Shown here piece by piece: positions 23,895 to 32,801 of a stretch of DNA of 64,000 nt. The notes under the pieces were generated by a model. It ran no database searches. It was given only the letters and a program-made list of their open reading frames with translations, and was not told where the DNA came from. This DNA comes from an uncultured Alphaproteobacteria bacterium (lineage in GTDB: Bacteria; Pseudomonadota; Alphaproteobacteria; Rs-D84). The position numbers and the translations under genes were made by a program. Positions within the stretch are counted from its first letter, which is position 1. Each line of letters starts with the position of its first letter. The stretch is taken from NCBI GenBank assembly GCA_905234185.1, contig CAJOGC010000002.1, forward strand, positions 1 through 64,000, read 5' to 3'.

Positions 23895-25367
23895 ATGTTC
23901 AGAATATCAAAATCAGATTATGTATTGGGAATTAAATGTCCAAACGCATTGTGGTTTAAAAAGCACCGCAAAGATTTACAACCTGAAATGAATCAGGCCG
24001 TTTTGGATAACGGCACCGCCGTCGGAGAATTGGCATGCAACCGATTCCCGGGTGGGGTTCGTATCACCGCAAAGCCGTGGGAAGAAGATGCTATCACACA
24101 AACAAAAACCGCCGTCGATAATAATGCACCGTTTATTTACGAAGCCACATTCGGCACCGACACGGGCGAATATTGTGCGGTTGATATTTTACGCAACAAC
24201 AATGATGGCACATGGGATATCATAGAGGTCAAATCCACCAGTTCCCCGCATGATTACCATATATTGGACGCATCATTCCAACGTTTTGTATTAACCCACT
24301 GTGGAATAAAAATTAATAAATGTTTTATCATGACATTTAATCCAAACTATGTGCGTCATGGCGACATTGAATTAGACAAATTATTTGATTTGCATGATGT
24401 GACCGATAAATTACAAGACTTTGATACGGCCCAACGCGAAATCGCCCGTCTGCGCGCGATTTTGGATGGTCCAGAACTGGGTATCGCAATATCCAAGGCC
24501 AAGTGTAGCAATTTCTATGAATGTGGATATAAATGCCATTGTTGGAAAGATGTCCCGCCCTATTCTGTGTTTGATGCGTTTCGTGGTGCATCGGCCGATG
24601 AAATCTATGCAAAATATGGTGCGGATTTACATAATGTTCCGGCCGACATGCGCGCAAAGCAAATGCACGCGGGCGACATAGAATCTTTTCTGGACAATAC
24701 AGATATAGTTAACAAAGATATCCTGCGCGATTTTACAAACAAGTTGCATTGGCCATTGTATTTCTTGGACTATGAAACGATTATGCCGGCTGTTCCAATG
24801 TTTGATAATTCGCGTCCGTATCAACAAATTTGTTTTCAGTTTTCATTGCATGTCCAACGCACACCGGGTGGTGAACTGAAACACTATGAATATTTACATG
24901 CCGAACGCGGAACCGACCCGCGTCCAGGATTGATAAAGCGATTGATTGAAACGATTGGCGACACCGGGTCGGTAATTGTTTATAACCAAAGTTTTGAACA
25001 GGTTCGCAATTCAGAAATGGCAATCGACTTTCCAGAATATGCCGATGAATTAAATGCAATAAATGCACGCATGGTTGATTTACTGGTGCCATTCCGCGAA
25101 CGTGGTCTTTATCGGCCGTGTCAAAATGGTGGCGCATCTATTAAATTAACCTTGCCCGCTTTTGTGCCGGAAATGTCCTATGCAAATTTAGACATACATA
25201 ATGGGAACGAAGCCAGCACGCAATTTCTGGACTTTATGTCTGGTAAATTGACATCAGATGAAGCATTGCAACTGATGCAAAGTCTGCACGAATATTGTGG
25301 TCAAGATACCATCGCCATGGTCCGATTGCTGGATGTGATATTGGGAATTTTACAATGTCAAAATTAA
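23895..25367 (+). CDS. DUF2779-family nuclease-like protein
   Basis: 490 residues. The N-terminal part looks like a Cas4/RecB-type PD-(D/E)xK fold: ISKSDYVLGIKCPNALWFKKH, then EATFGTDTGEYCAVDIL and DIIEVKSTSS (E-x-K), with a Cys cluster KCSNFYECGYKCHCW (about 197-211) that could hold an iron-sulphur cluster. The C-terminal part starts PLYFLDYETIMPAVP (about 288), an RNase H/DnaQ-like exonuclease start (D-x-E), and has YCGQDTIAMVRLL at the end. It starts 28 bases after the AAA+ gene. The DUF2779 assignment and nuclease activity rest on motif recognition only. Confidence 0.75.
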   Translation: MFRISKSDYVLGIKCPNALWFKKHRKDLQPEMNQAVLDNGTAVGELACNRFPGGVRITAKPWEEDAITQTKTAVDNNAPFIYEATFGTDTGEYCAVDILRNNNDGTWDIIEVKSTSSPHDYHILDASFQRFVLTHCGIKINKCFIMTFNPNYVRHGDIELDKLFDLHDVTDKLQDFDTAQREIARLRAILDGPELGIAISKAKCSNFYECGYKCHCWKDVPPYSVFDAFRGASADEIYAKYGADLHNVPADMRAKQMHAGDIESFLDNTDIVNKDILRDFTNKLHWPLYFLDYETIMPAVPMFDNSRPYQQICFQFSLHVQRTPGGELKHYEYLHAERGTDPRPGLIKRLIETIGDTGSVIVYNQSFEQVRNSEMAIDFPEYADELNAINARMVDLLVPFRERGLYRPCQNGGASIKLTLPAFVPEMSYANLDIHNGNEASTQFLDFMSGKLTSDEALQLMQSLHEYCGQDTIAMVRLLDVILGILQCQN

Positions 25368-25522
25368 TATTTACATTGTTTATATTTCCCGCATCGGTAT
25401 ATGCCTATGTGGATAAATATGACAACACCGTCGGTGCCAACGATTTCAAATGGTTTGTTATTACGAGTGTTGTTGTATTGGTAATATATTTACTGTGCCG
25501 TTTGTTTGGTGGCAAAAAATAA
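25355..25522 (+). CDS. Short membrane protein
   Basis: 55 residues from ATG 25355: a signal-like N-terminus (MSKLIFTLFIFPASVYA), a short polar stretch and a membrane helix WFVITSVVVLVIYLLCRLFG. It overlaps the DUF2779 gene by 13 bases and ends at the operon terminator, which favours a real gene. Function unknown. Confidence 0.5.
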   Translation: MSKLIFTLFIFPASVYAYVDKYDNTVGANDFKWFVITSVVVLVIYLLCRLFGGKK

Positions 25523-25546
25523 CCCGCCCAAATGGGCGGTGTTTTT
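25522..25546. terminator. Intrinsic terminator
   Basis: CCGCCC-AAAT-GGGCGG followed by GTGTTTTT on the + strand. It ends the AAA+/DUF2779 operon and overlaps the end of the convergent 25545 gene. Confidence 0.75.
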
Positions 25547-25778
25547 AATCTAAACCGAAAACATCTTGCAATTTTTCTATCAGCATCCGTGCAGATTCTT
25601 TATCGAACTGAACAGTCTGGCTAACTTTACCTACACATTCCCTATCTTCGCGGCCATATGTGTCGATTTGGAAAATCGTTCTGCCACACTCGTTGAAAAC
25701 GGTATAGCTGGCATTTACCACATCGTGGATACTTGTTCTGTCTTTACTGATTCTCTGAAGTTTTTTGATAAAAGCCAT
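25545..25778 (-). CDS. Conserved small hypothetical protein
   Basis: 77 residues: MAFIKKLQRISKDRTSIHDVVNASY..., FQIDTYGREDRECVGKVSQT.QFDKESA. This looks like a widespread small protein whose function I do not know. It is cytoplasmic. It lies just left of the first TGGCGG integration site, so it is the last chromosomal gene before the mobile elements. Confidence 0.6.
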   Translation of the reverse strand: MAFIKKLQRISKDRTSIHDVVNASYTVFNECGRTIFQIDTYGREDRECVGKVSQTVQFDKESARMLIEKLQDVFGLD

Positions 25779-25800
25779 GACCCTTCTCCTTATTTTATTG

Positions 25801-25862
25801 TGGCGGAGTTGTAATATATAACGGTATTATATATGAAAAATACAGGGATTTACAGTGAAATC
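25801..25862. repeat. Left end of integrated element 1 (att-like TGGCGG plus shared end sequence)
   Basis: Begins TGGCGG, the complement of the last six bases of tRNA-Ser (CCGCCA), and runs into GTATTATATATGAAAAATAC and GGATTTACAG. The same arrangement recurs at 27483-27541 with few changes. Repeated left ends downstream of the tRNA-end hexamer mark the starts of two elements that used the same site. Confidence 0.75.
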
Positions 25863-25871
25863 TTAAATATT

Positions 25872-26198
25872 TCAGACAAATCCCCAATATGTTATTATTG
25901 ATAATACAAACAGTAAAAAACCAAAAAACGGAATCAGCAACACCTGTTTGCCGTATATTCGCATTAACCAAAACAACATAAAAAACGCTATTGGCAATAT
26001 AAACACAATAAACGCAATATCATAATTTATCATACATACCAAATATTCACCGTCAACATCAAACGGACACACATTTACCCAAATATGATTAAATTTTGAG
26101 ATTTTACCGATACAAACTAAATCAAATAAAAAAATATTCAAGGCAAAAAACAAACATACTGTTAAAAAATAATTTATTCTGTTTAATATTTTTTTCAT
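25872..26198 (-). CDS. Membrane protein, possible immunity protein
   Basis: 108 residues with three hydrophobic helices (about 12-30, 58-80 and 86-106) and an extracytoplasmic-looking loop between helices 1 and 2 containing two Cys. It starts 17 bases after the stop of the DUF2778-like gene and is in the same operon. A membrane or periplasmic protein directly after a peptidoglycan-targeting effector is the usual immunity position; that role is inference. Confidence 0.5.
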   Translation of the reverse strand: MKKILNRINYFLTVCLFFALNIFLFDLVCIGKISKFNHIWVNVCPFDVDGEYLVCMINYDIAFIVFILPIAFFMLFWLMRIYGKQVLLIPFFGFLLFVLSIITYWGFV

Positions 26199-26215
26199 TT
26201 TGTGCCTTTATCTTT

Positions 26216-27202
26216 TCAGTATTCTACTTTAATAATTAAATCTTTTCCATTGTTTTTAAACCAATCGGCAAACCCCGGCATTTCGTTTGTCAAATCGATG
26301 CAACCCGCAGAACCCGGCTCTGCACCACCATGAATACTGAACCCACCTCGACCAAAAACATTTGTTTCCTTGGATGGCTCTAACCACACTCTATTTTTGC
26401 CCCATCCCCGCTCACCACCAGGCCACGATGTATATTTTTTTATTGGACCATAGTCATCTCTGTTTTGAAAATCTTTTTTGCGTGCAACATATGTTCCTTC
26501 CGGAATCGGGCCAGTATCTTTCTTGTTTTGATATTCCGGGGATTGATAACCTGGTTTTCCAGACACCGCAGCGAATTCTGCAACCTTTTCGCCTTCATCA
26601 TAAATGGCTAACTCTTTCCCATCAAAAACTGCATATTGACCATCTTTTGCATTGATTGACGCTTTAAATGTTGAACCATGGTATTTAAAATCTGCTTCGG
26701 GTCCTTTTGTTTGATTTTGCAATTCATTATTTATTTTGGCCTCGGTTTGATAACCCGGTTTCACAATACCACGTTCGGGTAATTCATGTTCGCGCTGGAA
26801 TTTATTAATTCCATCAAACAAATTCTGATTAGGGTATTCATTTAAATCACTTGGTGTTTCACCGGCCCTTGTGTCGGGCTCATAAAAACCAAGTTGATTT
26901 AGGGCTTCTTTTAACCATTTGACATCTTTGGGCTTAGAATTTCTATCTGGGCCAACAGGACTATCTAAATTAGAATCGTGCTCTGGTGCGTCCGCAATAT
27001 CATCTGCCGACAAAGAACACTTACAGTGCGGATGAAACGGCGGACCAGACACAATCTCGCCATCAACAATTAAGGCAATACATCCGCCACAATCGCCCCC
27101 ACAATCTATTTCTTTATATGTATGTTTAGGTGGTTCTTTGTATATGTTCGCAACCAATTCGCCATTCTCGTTCCAAGTGGCACCTTCCCACATATCATTC
27201 AT
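26216..27202 (-). CDS. DUF2778/Tlde1-like L,D-transpeptidase-fold protein with a peptidoglycan-binding-like middle domain
   Basis: 328 residues with no signal peptide. The N-terminal 60 residues are Cys-rich (CGGDCGGCIALIVDGEIV) and contain GPPFHPHCKCSL, a motif seen at the end of phage MuF/head-morphogenesis proteins. The middle (about 92-155) resembles a peptidoglycan-binding domain (DVKWLKEALNQLGFYEP...FDGINKFQREHELPERG). The C-terminal half has GPIPEGTYV and the catalytic signature FSIHGGAEPGSAGCIDL (His and Cys), as in DUF2778 effectors of the Tlde1 type, which attack peptidoglycan stems. Without a Sec signal it would need another export route. Confidence 0.75.
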   Translation of the reverse strand: MNDMWEGATWNENGELVANIYKEPPKHTYKEIDCGGDCGGCIALIVDGEIVSGPPFHPHCKCSLSADDIADAPEHDSNLDSPVGPDRNSKPKDVKWLKEALNQLGFYEPDTRAGETPSDLNEYPNQNLFDGINKFQREHELPERGIVKPGYQTEAKINNELQNQTKGPEADFKYHGSTFKASINAKDGQYAVFDGKELAIYDEGEKVAEFAAVSGKPGYQSPEYQNKKDTGPIPEGTYVARKKDFQNRDDYGPIKKYTSWPGGERGWGKNRVWLEPSKETNVFGRGGFSIHGGAEPGSAGCIDLTNEMPGFADWFKNNGKDLIIKVEY

Positions 27203-27359
27203 GTAAATTCTCCTTTGTTAAATAAAAAATCCCGCACATGGCGGGTTCAAATAAAAAAGACGACAAAATGTCGCCTATTAAGTTGCACTTATTGTATCAT
27301 AAATCGCATAAAAAATCAACCAAAACTGGCATCGGGATTTTGGGCAAAGTATATAAATG

Positions 27360-27482
27360 GCGAGGATTTTGGTAAATTGGGCAGATGGAATGATATATAC
27401 TGGTAATGTTATAACTAAAAATCGCCAGAAACGGGGCAAAAAAGAACATCCCATGGGATTGCCACGGGATGTCTGATTTTAC
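27360..27482. repeat. Right end of integrated element 1
   Basis: Contains GATATATACTGGTAATGTTATA, then AAAAATCG, GGGGCAAAAAAGAACATCCC, a hairpin ACATCCCATGG/CCACGGGATGT, and TTTTAC just before TGGCGG. The same order of blocks ends element 2 at 56655-56736, diverged but alignable. The rest of 27203-27747 shows no credible gene. Confidence 0.7.
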
Positions 27483-27541
27483 TGGCGGTGTTGTATTATT
27501 CAACAGTATTATATATGAAAAATACAAGGATTTACAGGGAA
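27483..27541. repeat. Left end of integrated element 2
   Basis: TGGCGGTGTTGTATTATT then CAGTATTATATATGAAAAAT and GGATTTACAG, matching 25801-25862. It marks the junction where element 2 follows element 1 at the copy of the tRNA-Ser 3' hexamer. Confidence 0.75.
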
Positions 27542-27747
27542 ATTTTTCGCATCAAAAACGAAGTTTTTGCATACCCCCCCCCGATATTCCAACGTGCTAT
27601 GCCCCAACACCAGAATAATAACAGGGAATTTATTTTAAACATCGGCGATTTTTAGCGGACAACCAGTTGATTTTACGCAATTGTCGTTTTTACTGTATTT
27701 CACGTGTTCCGTCAGGTAACATTTGGCATAAAATTAAGGAGATTTAG

Positions 27748-28473
27748 ATGACCGATTTTTTTACTGATAATTTTAAATTCCAATCTTTATTTCAAGCCCA
27801 CTTAAGCATTGCGCTCACCGCTTGGGGAATTATACGCCCAGATATTGCTGAAAAATTAAAACATAAACAATATGATGTTTTAACCGCAGATATTCATGAT
27901 TTGATGGCAAATACCGCCCAAAAATATGGCTGTGATTTAGTCGGCTTTTTAACCCCTGGAAATCGAAAATTATATATTCAACCCGATTACGAAAAAGAAC
28001 TGTGGCGAACCGCAGGCGTCAAATCAAGTAAAGAAAATAAACAGTTCCTTATTGGCGAAGTCTTTGTTTTGATTGACCAGATATGGCAACAAATGACAGC
28101 CCCCGACCAATTAAAATTACCCAAGGACATAAGATTGCTGTTTATGCGCACCGATACATTACGCGGAATTACCGACGATTTATCAACAGTGTGTATTAAC
28201 GGTAAGAACGCTAAAACTGGCGGTGAAAAACGCAGTACCAGGCAAGCACGATGCAAAGCAATAATTCAATCGCCAGAATATAATATCGGCGCACGGGATG
28301 CCCAAAAACACCTGGCGGAAACAATCCAAAAAATTAAAGACATATATTTTGAGATATATGGCGAATCACTGCAAAAGCCGAACAAAAAAGGTGGTATCAC
28401 GCCATGTGATAAAACAATTACTAATTGGCTTTATGAGTTTTCCAAAAATAATTTACCCGACAAGCGCGCTTAG
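27748..28473 (+). CDS. Hypothetical protein, first gene of the large element
   Basis: 241 residues, soluble, preceded by AAGGAG. It includes a helical N-terminal half (FQAHLSIALTAWGIIRPDIAEKL) and, near the C-terminus, TPCDKTITNWLYEFSKNN, which could be a short helix-turn-helix. It sits just inside the left end of the element, upstream of a methyltransferase and terminase genes, where a phage regulator or terminase accessory would be plausible. I do not recognise it. Confidence 0.55.
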   Translation: MTDFFTDNFKFQSLFQAHLSIALTAWGIIRPDIAEKLKHKQYDVLTADIHDLMANTAQKYGCDLVGFLTPGNRKLYIQPDYEKELWRTAGVKSSKENKQFLIGEVFVLIDQIWQQMTAPDQLKLPKDIRLLFMRTDTLRGITDDLSTVCINGKNAKTGGEKRSTRQARCKAIIQSPEYNIGARDAQKHLAETIQKIKDIYFEIYGESLQKPNKKGGITPCDKTITNWLYEFSKNNLPDKRA

Positions 28474-28542
28474 AGAAACGAGTTATTGAAACCCTAATTC
28501 TGTCCGCATATATTCGTTGTGAATTAACCAAAGGTGTATGCA

Positions 28543-29874
28543 ATGACAGAATTAAAAATCGAAACTGTAAACGTTGAACAATTAAAACCTTATAAAAATA
28601 ACGCAAAAATTCACAGTCCAGACCAGATTAGTCAAATTGCAGATTCAATCAACCAATTTGGGTTTGTGAATCCAATCTTGATTGATGAAAATGACGAAAT
28701 TATCGCCGGACATGGATGATTTGAGGCCGCCAAGATATTAAATCTGTCACAAGTGCCTGTGATACGTATTGGACATTTGACCAATGTCCAAAAACGCAAG
28801 TTGCGGATTGCCGACAATCGAATATCTGAAAACGGTGGCGGTTGGGATGCGGATTTATTAAATATAGAAATCGGTGAATTGTGTGAATTGGAAGATATCG
28901 CGGATATCACAATTACAGGGTTTAACGATATTGAAATTGACCAAATCTTGGCAGAACCGCGTACAAAGGCCGAAGTCAAAAAACTGGATACGGTTCCATA
29001 TGTAGCAGACGATGAGATAATCACAGCCTCTGGCGATATTTGGGAATTTGACGGCGGCCACAGAATTATTTGTGGCGACAGTACAGATCGTGATACGTTT
29101 GCGGAACTGCTTGTCAACAAGCGCGTAAACCTGGTTTTGCAAGACCCGCCGTTTAATATCAAAATCGACGGCTTTGTATCAGGCAACGGCACTGTAAAAC
29201 ATCCAGACTTTGCAATGGCCACTGGGGAAATGTCAGATTCTGAATATACAGAATTTCTTGGCAAAAACTTTGCCCTGTGTTCCAAGTATGCAACCGACAA
29301 TGCCATGATATTCAATTTCATAGATTGGCGGAATATTATGCCTATGTTGACCGCCTGCAAACAAAATTTTGCACGATATATCAACCTGTGCGTTTGGGTT
29401 AAGAATAAGGCGGGCATGGGAACACCATATCGCAGTCAGCATGAATTGTGCACGGTATTCTTGAACAAAGGTGGTACGGTTCCCGACCATATCAAACTGG
29501 GGAAATACGGACGGAACCGCAGTAATGTTTGGCACTACTATGGATGTAATTCGTATGGCCCACACCGCAACGATTTGAAGATGCACCCAACCGTCAAAAG
29601 TTTCGAGATGTTAAGCGATATTATGTTAGATGTGACCAGTGTTGGTGATAAGGTGTTGGATTGTTTCTTGGGCTCTGGCAGTACACTGATTGCCGCACAA
29701 CGCCATAAACGTATTTGTTATGGCATTGAATACGAACCCAAATATGTGGATACATGTGTAAAACGGTTTTATGAAGCATTCGGTATTGATGCGAAAAATC
29801 TGCGAACCGGTAAAACATATACTCAATTGTTAGATGAAAAACGTGCACACAAGGAGATGCAAAATGCCCAATGA
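28543..29874 (+). pseudogene. ParB-like N-terminal + N4/N6 DNA methyltransferase, interrupted by one in-frame TGA
   Basis: The reading frame from ATG 28543 to 29874 is continuous except for TGA at 28717-28719. The first piece is a ParB/Srx-like domain ending DENDEIIAGHG; the normal next residue is Arg (GHGR), so a single C-to-T change of CGA fits. The second piece continues FEAAKILNLSQVPVIRIGHL and then the methyltransferase with catalytic DPPF (QDPPFNIKIDGF) and the SAM motif DCFLGSGSTLIAAQRH. Such genes are common beside phage terminases. The C-terminal methyltransferase could still be made from an internal start near 28753. UGA readthrough is less likely. Confidence 0.85.
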
Positions 29875-30238
29875 ACAAAAATGCGGGTTTTGCGTTCCGC
29901 CAAAGGAACATCAATATCAAAAGGGACAATCGGGCAATCCACATGGACGTCCGCGTGGTACCCGCAATCGCAATACCATTGTGCGCGAGCAAATGAACCA
30001 TAAAATCACATTAAAAACCCCAGACGGTGGTATTCGTCGTGTCAGTGCCAAGGAAGGTATTATCGCTAAACAGGTCAACAAGGCTTTACAAGGCAACCTT
30101 GATTCTGCCAAATGGATGTTCGAATTAAACGATGTCGCAGAGGCTGAATACGATGCCATGTCCGCGGCACGAGAACAGCTGAATCGTGACGACAAATTAA
30201 TACTGCAACAATACGTCAAATCGCATAATGGACAATAA
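29864..30238 (+). CDS. DUF5681 protein, terminase small-subunit-like
   Basis: 124 residues from ATG 29864, with AAGGAG seven bases upstream. It overlaps the end of the methyltransferase gene. The signature QYQKGQSGNPHGRPRGTRNRN (about 22-42) is that of DUF5681. The C-terminal helices include KEGIIAKQVNKALQGNLDSAKWMFE. Proteins of this type precede terminase large subunits in phages and phage-like islands, and a small-subunit or packaging-regulator role is inferred. It overlaps terL by 11 bases. Confidence 0.75.
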   Translation: MPNEQKCGFCVPPKEHQYQKGQSGNPHGRPRGTRNRNTIVREQMNHKITLKTPDGGIRRVSAKEGIIAKQVNKALQGNLDSAKWMFELNDVAEAEYDAMSAAREQLNRDDKLILQQYVKSHNGQ

Positions 30239-31676
30239 TATTACTGAATTTGATGTGTTTTATTCGTTGTTGCGAACAGATTTTAAATCGTTCGTTATCA
30301 AGGTGTTCAACGAAATATCTGGTGGCGGCGGATACATAGACGGCGAATATATCGACCTGGTTTGCGATTATATCGTTAACGTTATTAATGGTAACCAAAA
30401 CCGCCTAATTATCAATATACCGCCACGATATATGAAATCAATTATCTGTTCAGTGGCACTACCGGCATTTGTATTGGGACACAATCCGCGGTCACACATA
30501 ATATGTGTAAGTTATTCTGATGATCTGGCAACCAAGTTCGCAAATGATACCAGAACGGTTATGATGTCAGATTGGTATAAACACATATTTCCACAAACAC
30601 GAATTTCCAAACAACAATTCGCCAAAGATGATTTTGAAACAACCGTCCATGGTGGGCGTTTTGCAACATCAGTTGGTGGTGTTTTAACCGGACGTGGCGC
30701 AGAATGGATTATTATAGACGACCCGATTAAACCAGTTGACGCCAATTCAGAAATTATGCGAAACCGAGTGAATGATTGGTATCATACAACGTTATTTTCA
30801 CGGTTAAATGATAAAAACACTGGTCGCATTTTACTGATTATGCAGCGGTTGCATCAAGACGACCTGACTGGACACTTGTTAGAAAACGGTGATGGTTTTC
30901 AACTCCTGCGATTACCAATTATTGCAGATACTGATGAAGCAATACCTTTTACCCAAGCCAACCGTGTTTTTAGACGAATCCCTGGAATGCCACTACACCC
31001 AGAACGCGAATCTATAGAAACCGTTATGCATATCAAAGACAGTGTTGGTGAATTTGTGTTCGCTGGACAATACCAACAATTACCCGCACCCCAGGAAGGT
31101 TGCATAATTAAATCTGAATGGATGCAATATTACACAACCACCCCCGAAAACTTTACACATATAGTAACATCTTGGGACACGGCATCGAAAACGGGGACAA
31201 CCAACGCATATTCCGCGTGCATAACCTTCGGGATTTCCGCTGACAAACATATTTACCTATTGGACATTTATCGTGAAAAACTTGAATTTCCACACTTGGC
31301 AAATATGGTAAAATCTAAATTTGATTCGTTGTTTGCGGCACACCAAAGAGCGCAACACAAGATTGTTATTGAAGATGCATCGTCAGGAACTCAACTTATT
31401 CAATTTTTGCCAGAAAATGGTATCCGTAGCACATATATTCAAGCCGTTCATCCAGACGAAGACAAAGTTGCGCGTATGAATGGTGCATCAGCATATGTTT
31501 ATCGTGGAACGGTATTATTTCCATCAATCCACAACCATTTTTGGGATAATTTTGAAAAAGAATTGTTGCTGTTCCCAAATTCCGCATTCAAAGACCAATG
31601 CGATGCTTTCGCCCAAGGTGTTCTATACTGTGCCGAAATCATCGCCAAACCTACCCCACGCTTATTCGTTCTATAG
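30228..31676 (+). CDS. Phage terminase large subunit
   Basis: 482 residues. N-terminal ATPase: Walker A variant INIPPRYMKSIICS (about 64-77), Walker B EWIIIDDPIKP, motif ILLIMQRLHQDDLTG. C-terminal RNase H-fold nuclease: TSWDTASKTG, IVIEDASSGTQLI and DQCDAFAQGVLY supply three acidic metal ligands. It is full length with both domains intact, so it could be active, yet no portal, capsid or tail genes follow. The terminator at 31686 closes the small operon. Confidence 0.9.
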   Translation: MDNNITEFDVFYSLLRTDFKSFVIKVFNEISGGGGYIDGEYIDLVCDYIVNVINGNQNRLIINIPPRYMKSIICSVALPAFVLGHNPRSHIICVSYSDDLATKFANDTRTVMMSDWYKHIFPQTRISKQQFAKDDFETTVHGGRFATSVGGVLTGRGAEWIIIDDPIKPVDANSEIMRNRVNDWYHTTLFSRLNDKNTGRILLIMQRLHQDDLTGHLLENGDGFQLLRLPIIADTDEAIPFTQANRVFRRIPGMPLHPERESIETVMHIKDSVGEFVFAGQYQQLPAPQEGCIIKSEWMQYYTTTPENFTHIVTSWDTASKTGTTNAYSACITFGISADKHIYLLDIYREKLEFPHLANMVKSKFDSLFAAHQRAQHKIVIEDASSGTQLIQFLPENGIRSTYIQAVHPDEDKVARMNGASAYVYRGTVLFPSIHNHFWDNFEKELLLFPNSAFKDQCDAFAQGVLYCAEIIAKPTPRLFVL

Positions 31677-31685
31677 ACTTAACAT

Positions 31686-31710
31686 AAAACCGCCCGAATG
31701 GACGGTTATT
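31686..31710. terminator. Intrinsic terminator between terL and hipA
   Basis: ACCGCCC-GAAT-GGACGGT with one mismatch, A-run on the left and TTATTT on the right. It is weaker than the others in the window. Confidence 0.6.
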
Positions 31711-32801
31711 TACATATTGTGAACGACATCCTTAACTTCTATCATAATCTTACCTATCTCTTTATCGGTCATACCAACTTGATGACCAAGGTGTATCATA
31801 TCTGCACCTGTTATATCTATTCCTTTATGATTAACCGATGTTGTATGTTCCCAATGACCAATGGTTTGTGTTAAATCAAATGCAGGTGCCAGTTTCCAAT
31901 CTTTGCCATCATATAAAAATGCAAAATTCTTGGAATGATCGTCTGTGTTGTTTATTAACACATTAAACACCATTAAACGAAACATCTTTTCAACATCGAC
32001 CATATTGCGTGTCAATTTTGCAGTAAGCGATAACAAATCAGAATAATCTAGTACTGGTTGATTGTAGTCGGCATCCAACAGACCAGATGCCGATATCATA
32101 AATACCTTTTCACCATTCTCTTTCCTGTCAAAGCGTCTTACACCAAAGTATTTATCGTTGAATAGTCTATGTTCTGGCACCTCTAATCCTGCTCGCACGG
32201 CCTGTTCCATAATATCAAATTCACGTTTGCCGATATCTACTGGATCGACCGCAGCACGAAACTTGATTATCCAGTTACTACCATCAAACTTACGAAATAT
32301 CTTTGGACGTGTTCCACCAGACGAACCACCAACTCTAAACAATTCTTCCGTAACAGAATCTTCGGTAACAACGTTCGCATCATTAATTATCTTGTTTATT
32401 TCATCTGCGATGACTTCTAGACTTGAATCTTTGTATTCTGCGAGCATGTTTTCTGCTGGTTCAAATTCAAGTGCTCCGGGGCCATTTTTACCAACAATTG
32501 CCAACCTATCCAACACAGAAATACTATTTGGGGCAATACCACGTCTTTGTAATTCACGATTTACCAATAACTTTCCCCAATTATCTGGCAGACAGTCGTT
32601 GAATACGCCAAACACCCCATTAAAGGGTTCTCTATTTGCAATAAATACCGTCTTTTCCAGCGGTAATTTAAATGGCGATATGCTAAATCCATTTTCCAGC
32701 CATCCTGCATCATATTCAAACGCCATAAGGCTATCGGGGGTCAACGCCAAACGCCCTACAATAGAATCACGATATTTTACGATCAGCATCTTATTTTGCA
32801 T
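31710..32801 (-). CDS. hipA: HipA-family serine/threonine kinase toxin
   Basis: 363 residues. The N-terminal couple_hipA part is VGRLALTPDSLMAFEYD, then SISPFKLPLEK, FNGVFGVFNDCLPDNWGKLL. The kinase follows: Gly/Ser loop RVGGSSGGTRPK (about 151-162), which carries the regulatory serine of the family, then the catalytic NTDDHSKNFAFL and metal-binding AFDLTQ. In E. coli, HipA phosphorylates glutamyl-tRNA synthetase and stalls translation. It overlaps hipB by 11 bases. All active-site residues appear intact. Confidence 0.9.
   Translation of the reverse strand: MQNKMLIVKYRDSIVGRLALTPDSLMAFEYDAGWLENGFSISPFKLPLEKTVFIANREPFNGVFGVFNDCLPDNWGKLLVNRELQRRGIAPNSISVLDRLAIVGKNGPGALEFEPAENMLAEYKDSSLEVIADEINKIINDANVVTEDSVTEELFRVGGSSGGTRPKIFRKFDGSNWIIKFRAAVDPVDIGKREFDIMEQAVRAGLEVPEHRLFNDKYFGVRRFDRKENGEKVFMISASGLLDADYNQPVLDYSDLLSLTAKLTRNMVDVEKMFRLMVFNVLINNTDDHSKNFAFLYDGKDWKLAPAFDLTQTIGHWEHTTSVNHKGIDITGADMIHLGHQVGMTDKEIGKIMIEVKDVVHNM

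Noticed and set aside
27541-27747. Possible small gene or RNA before the first gene of element 2
   Set aside because: Only a short CAAAAAC/GTTTTTG stem and a C-run are visible; nothing supports a gene.
28717-28719. TGA read as tryptophan (alternative genetic code)
   Set aside because: Many well-supported genes here end in TGA (for example the RT, holA and zapA) and use TGG for Trp. The conserved residue expected is Arg, so a point mutation is simpler.
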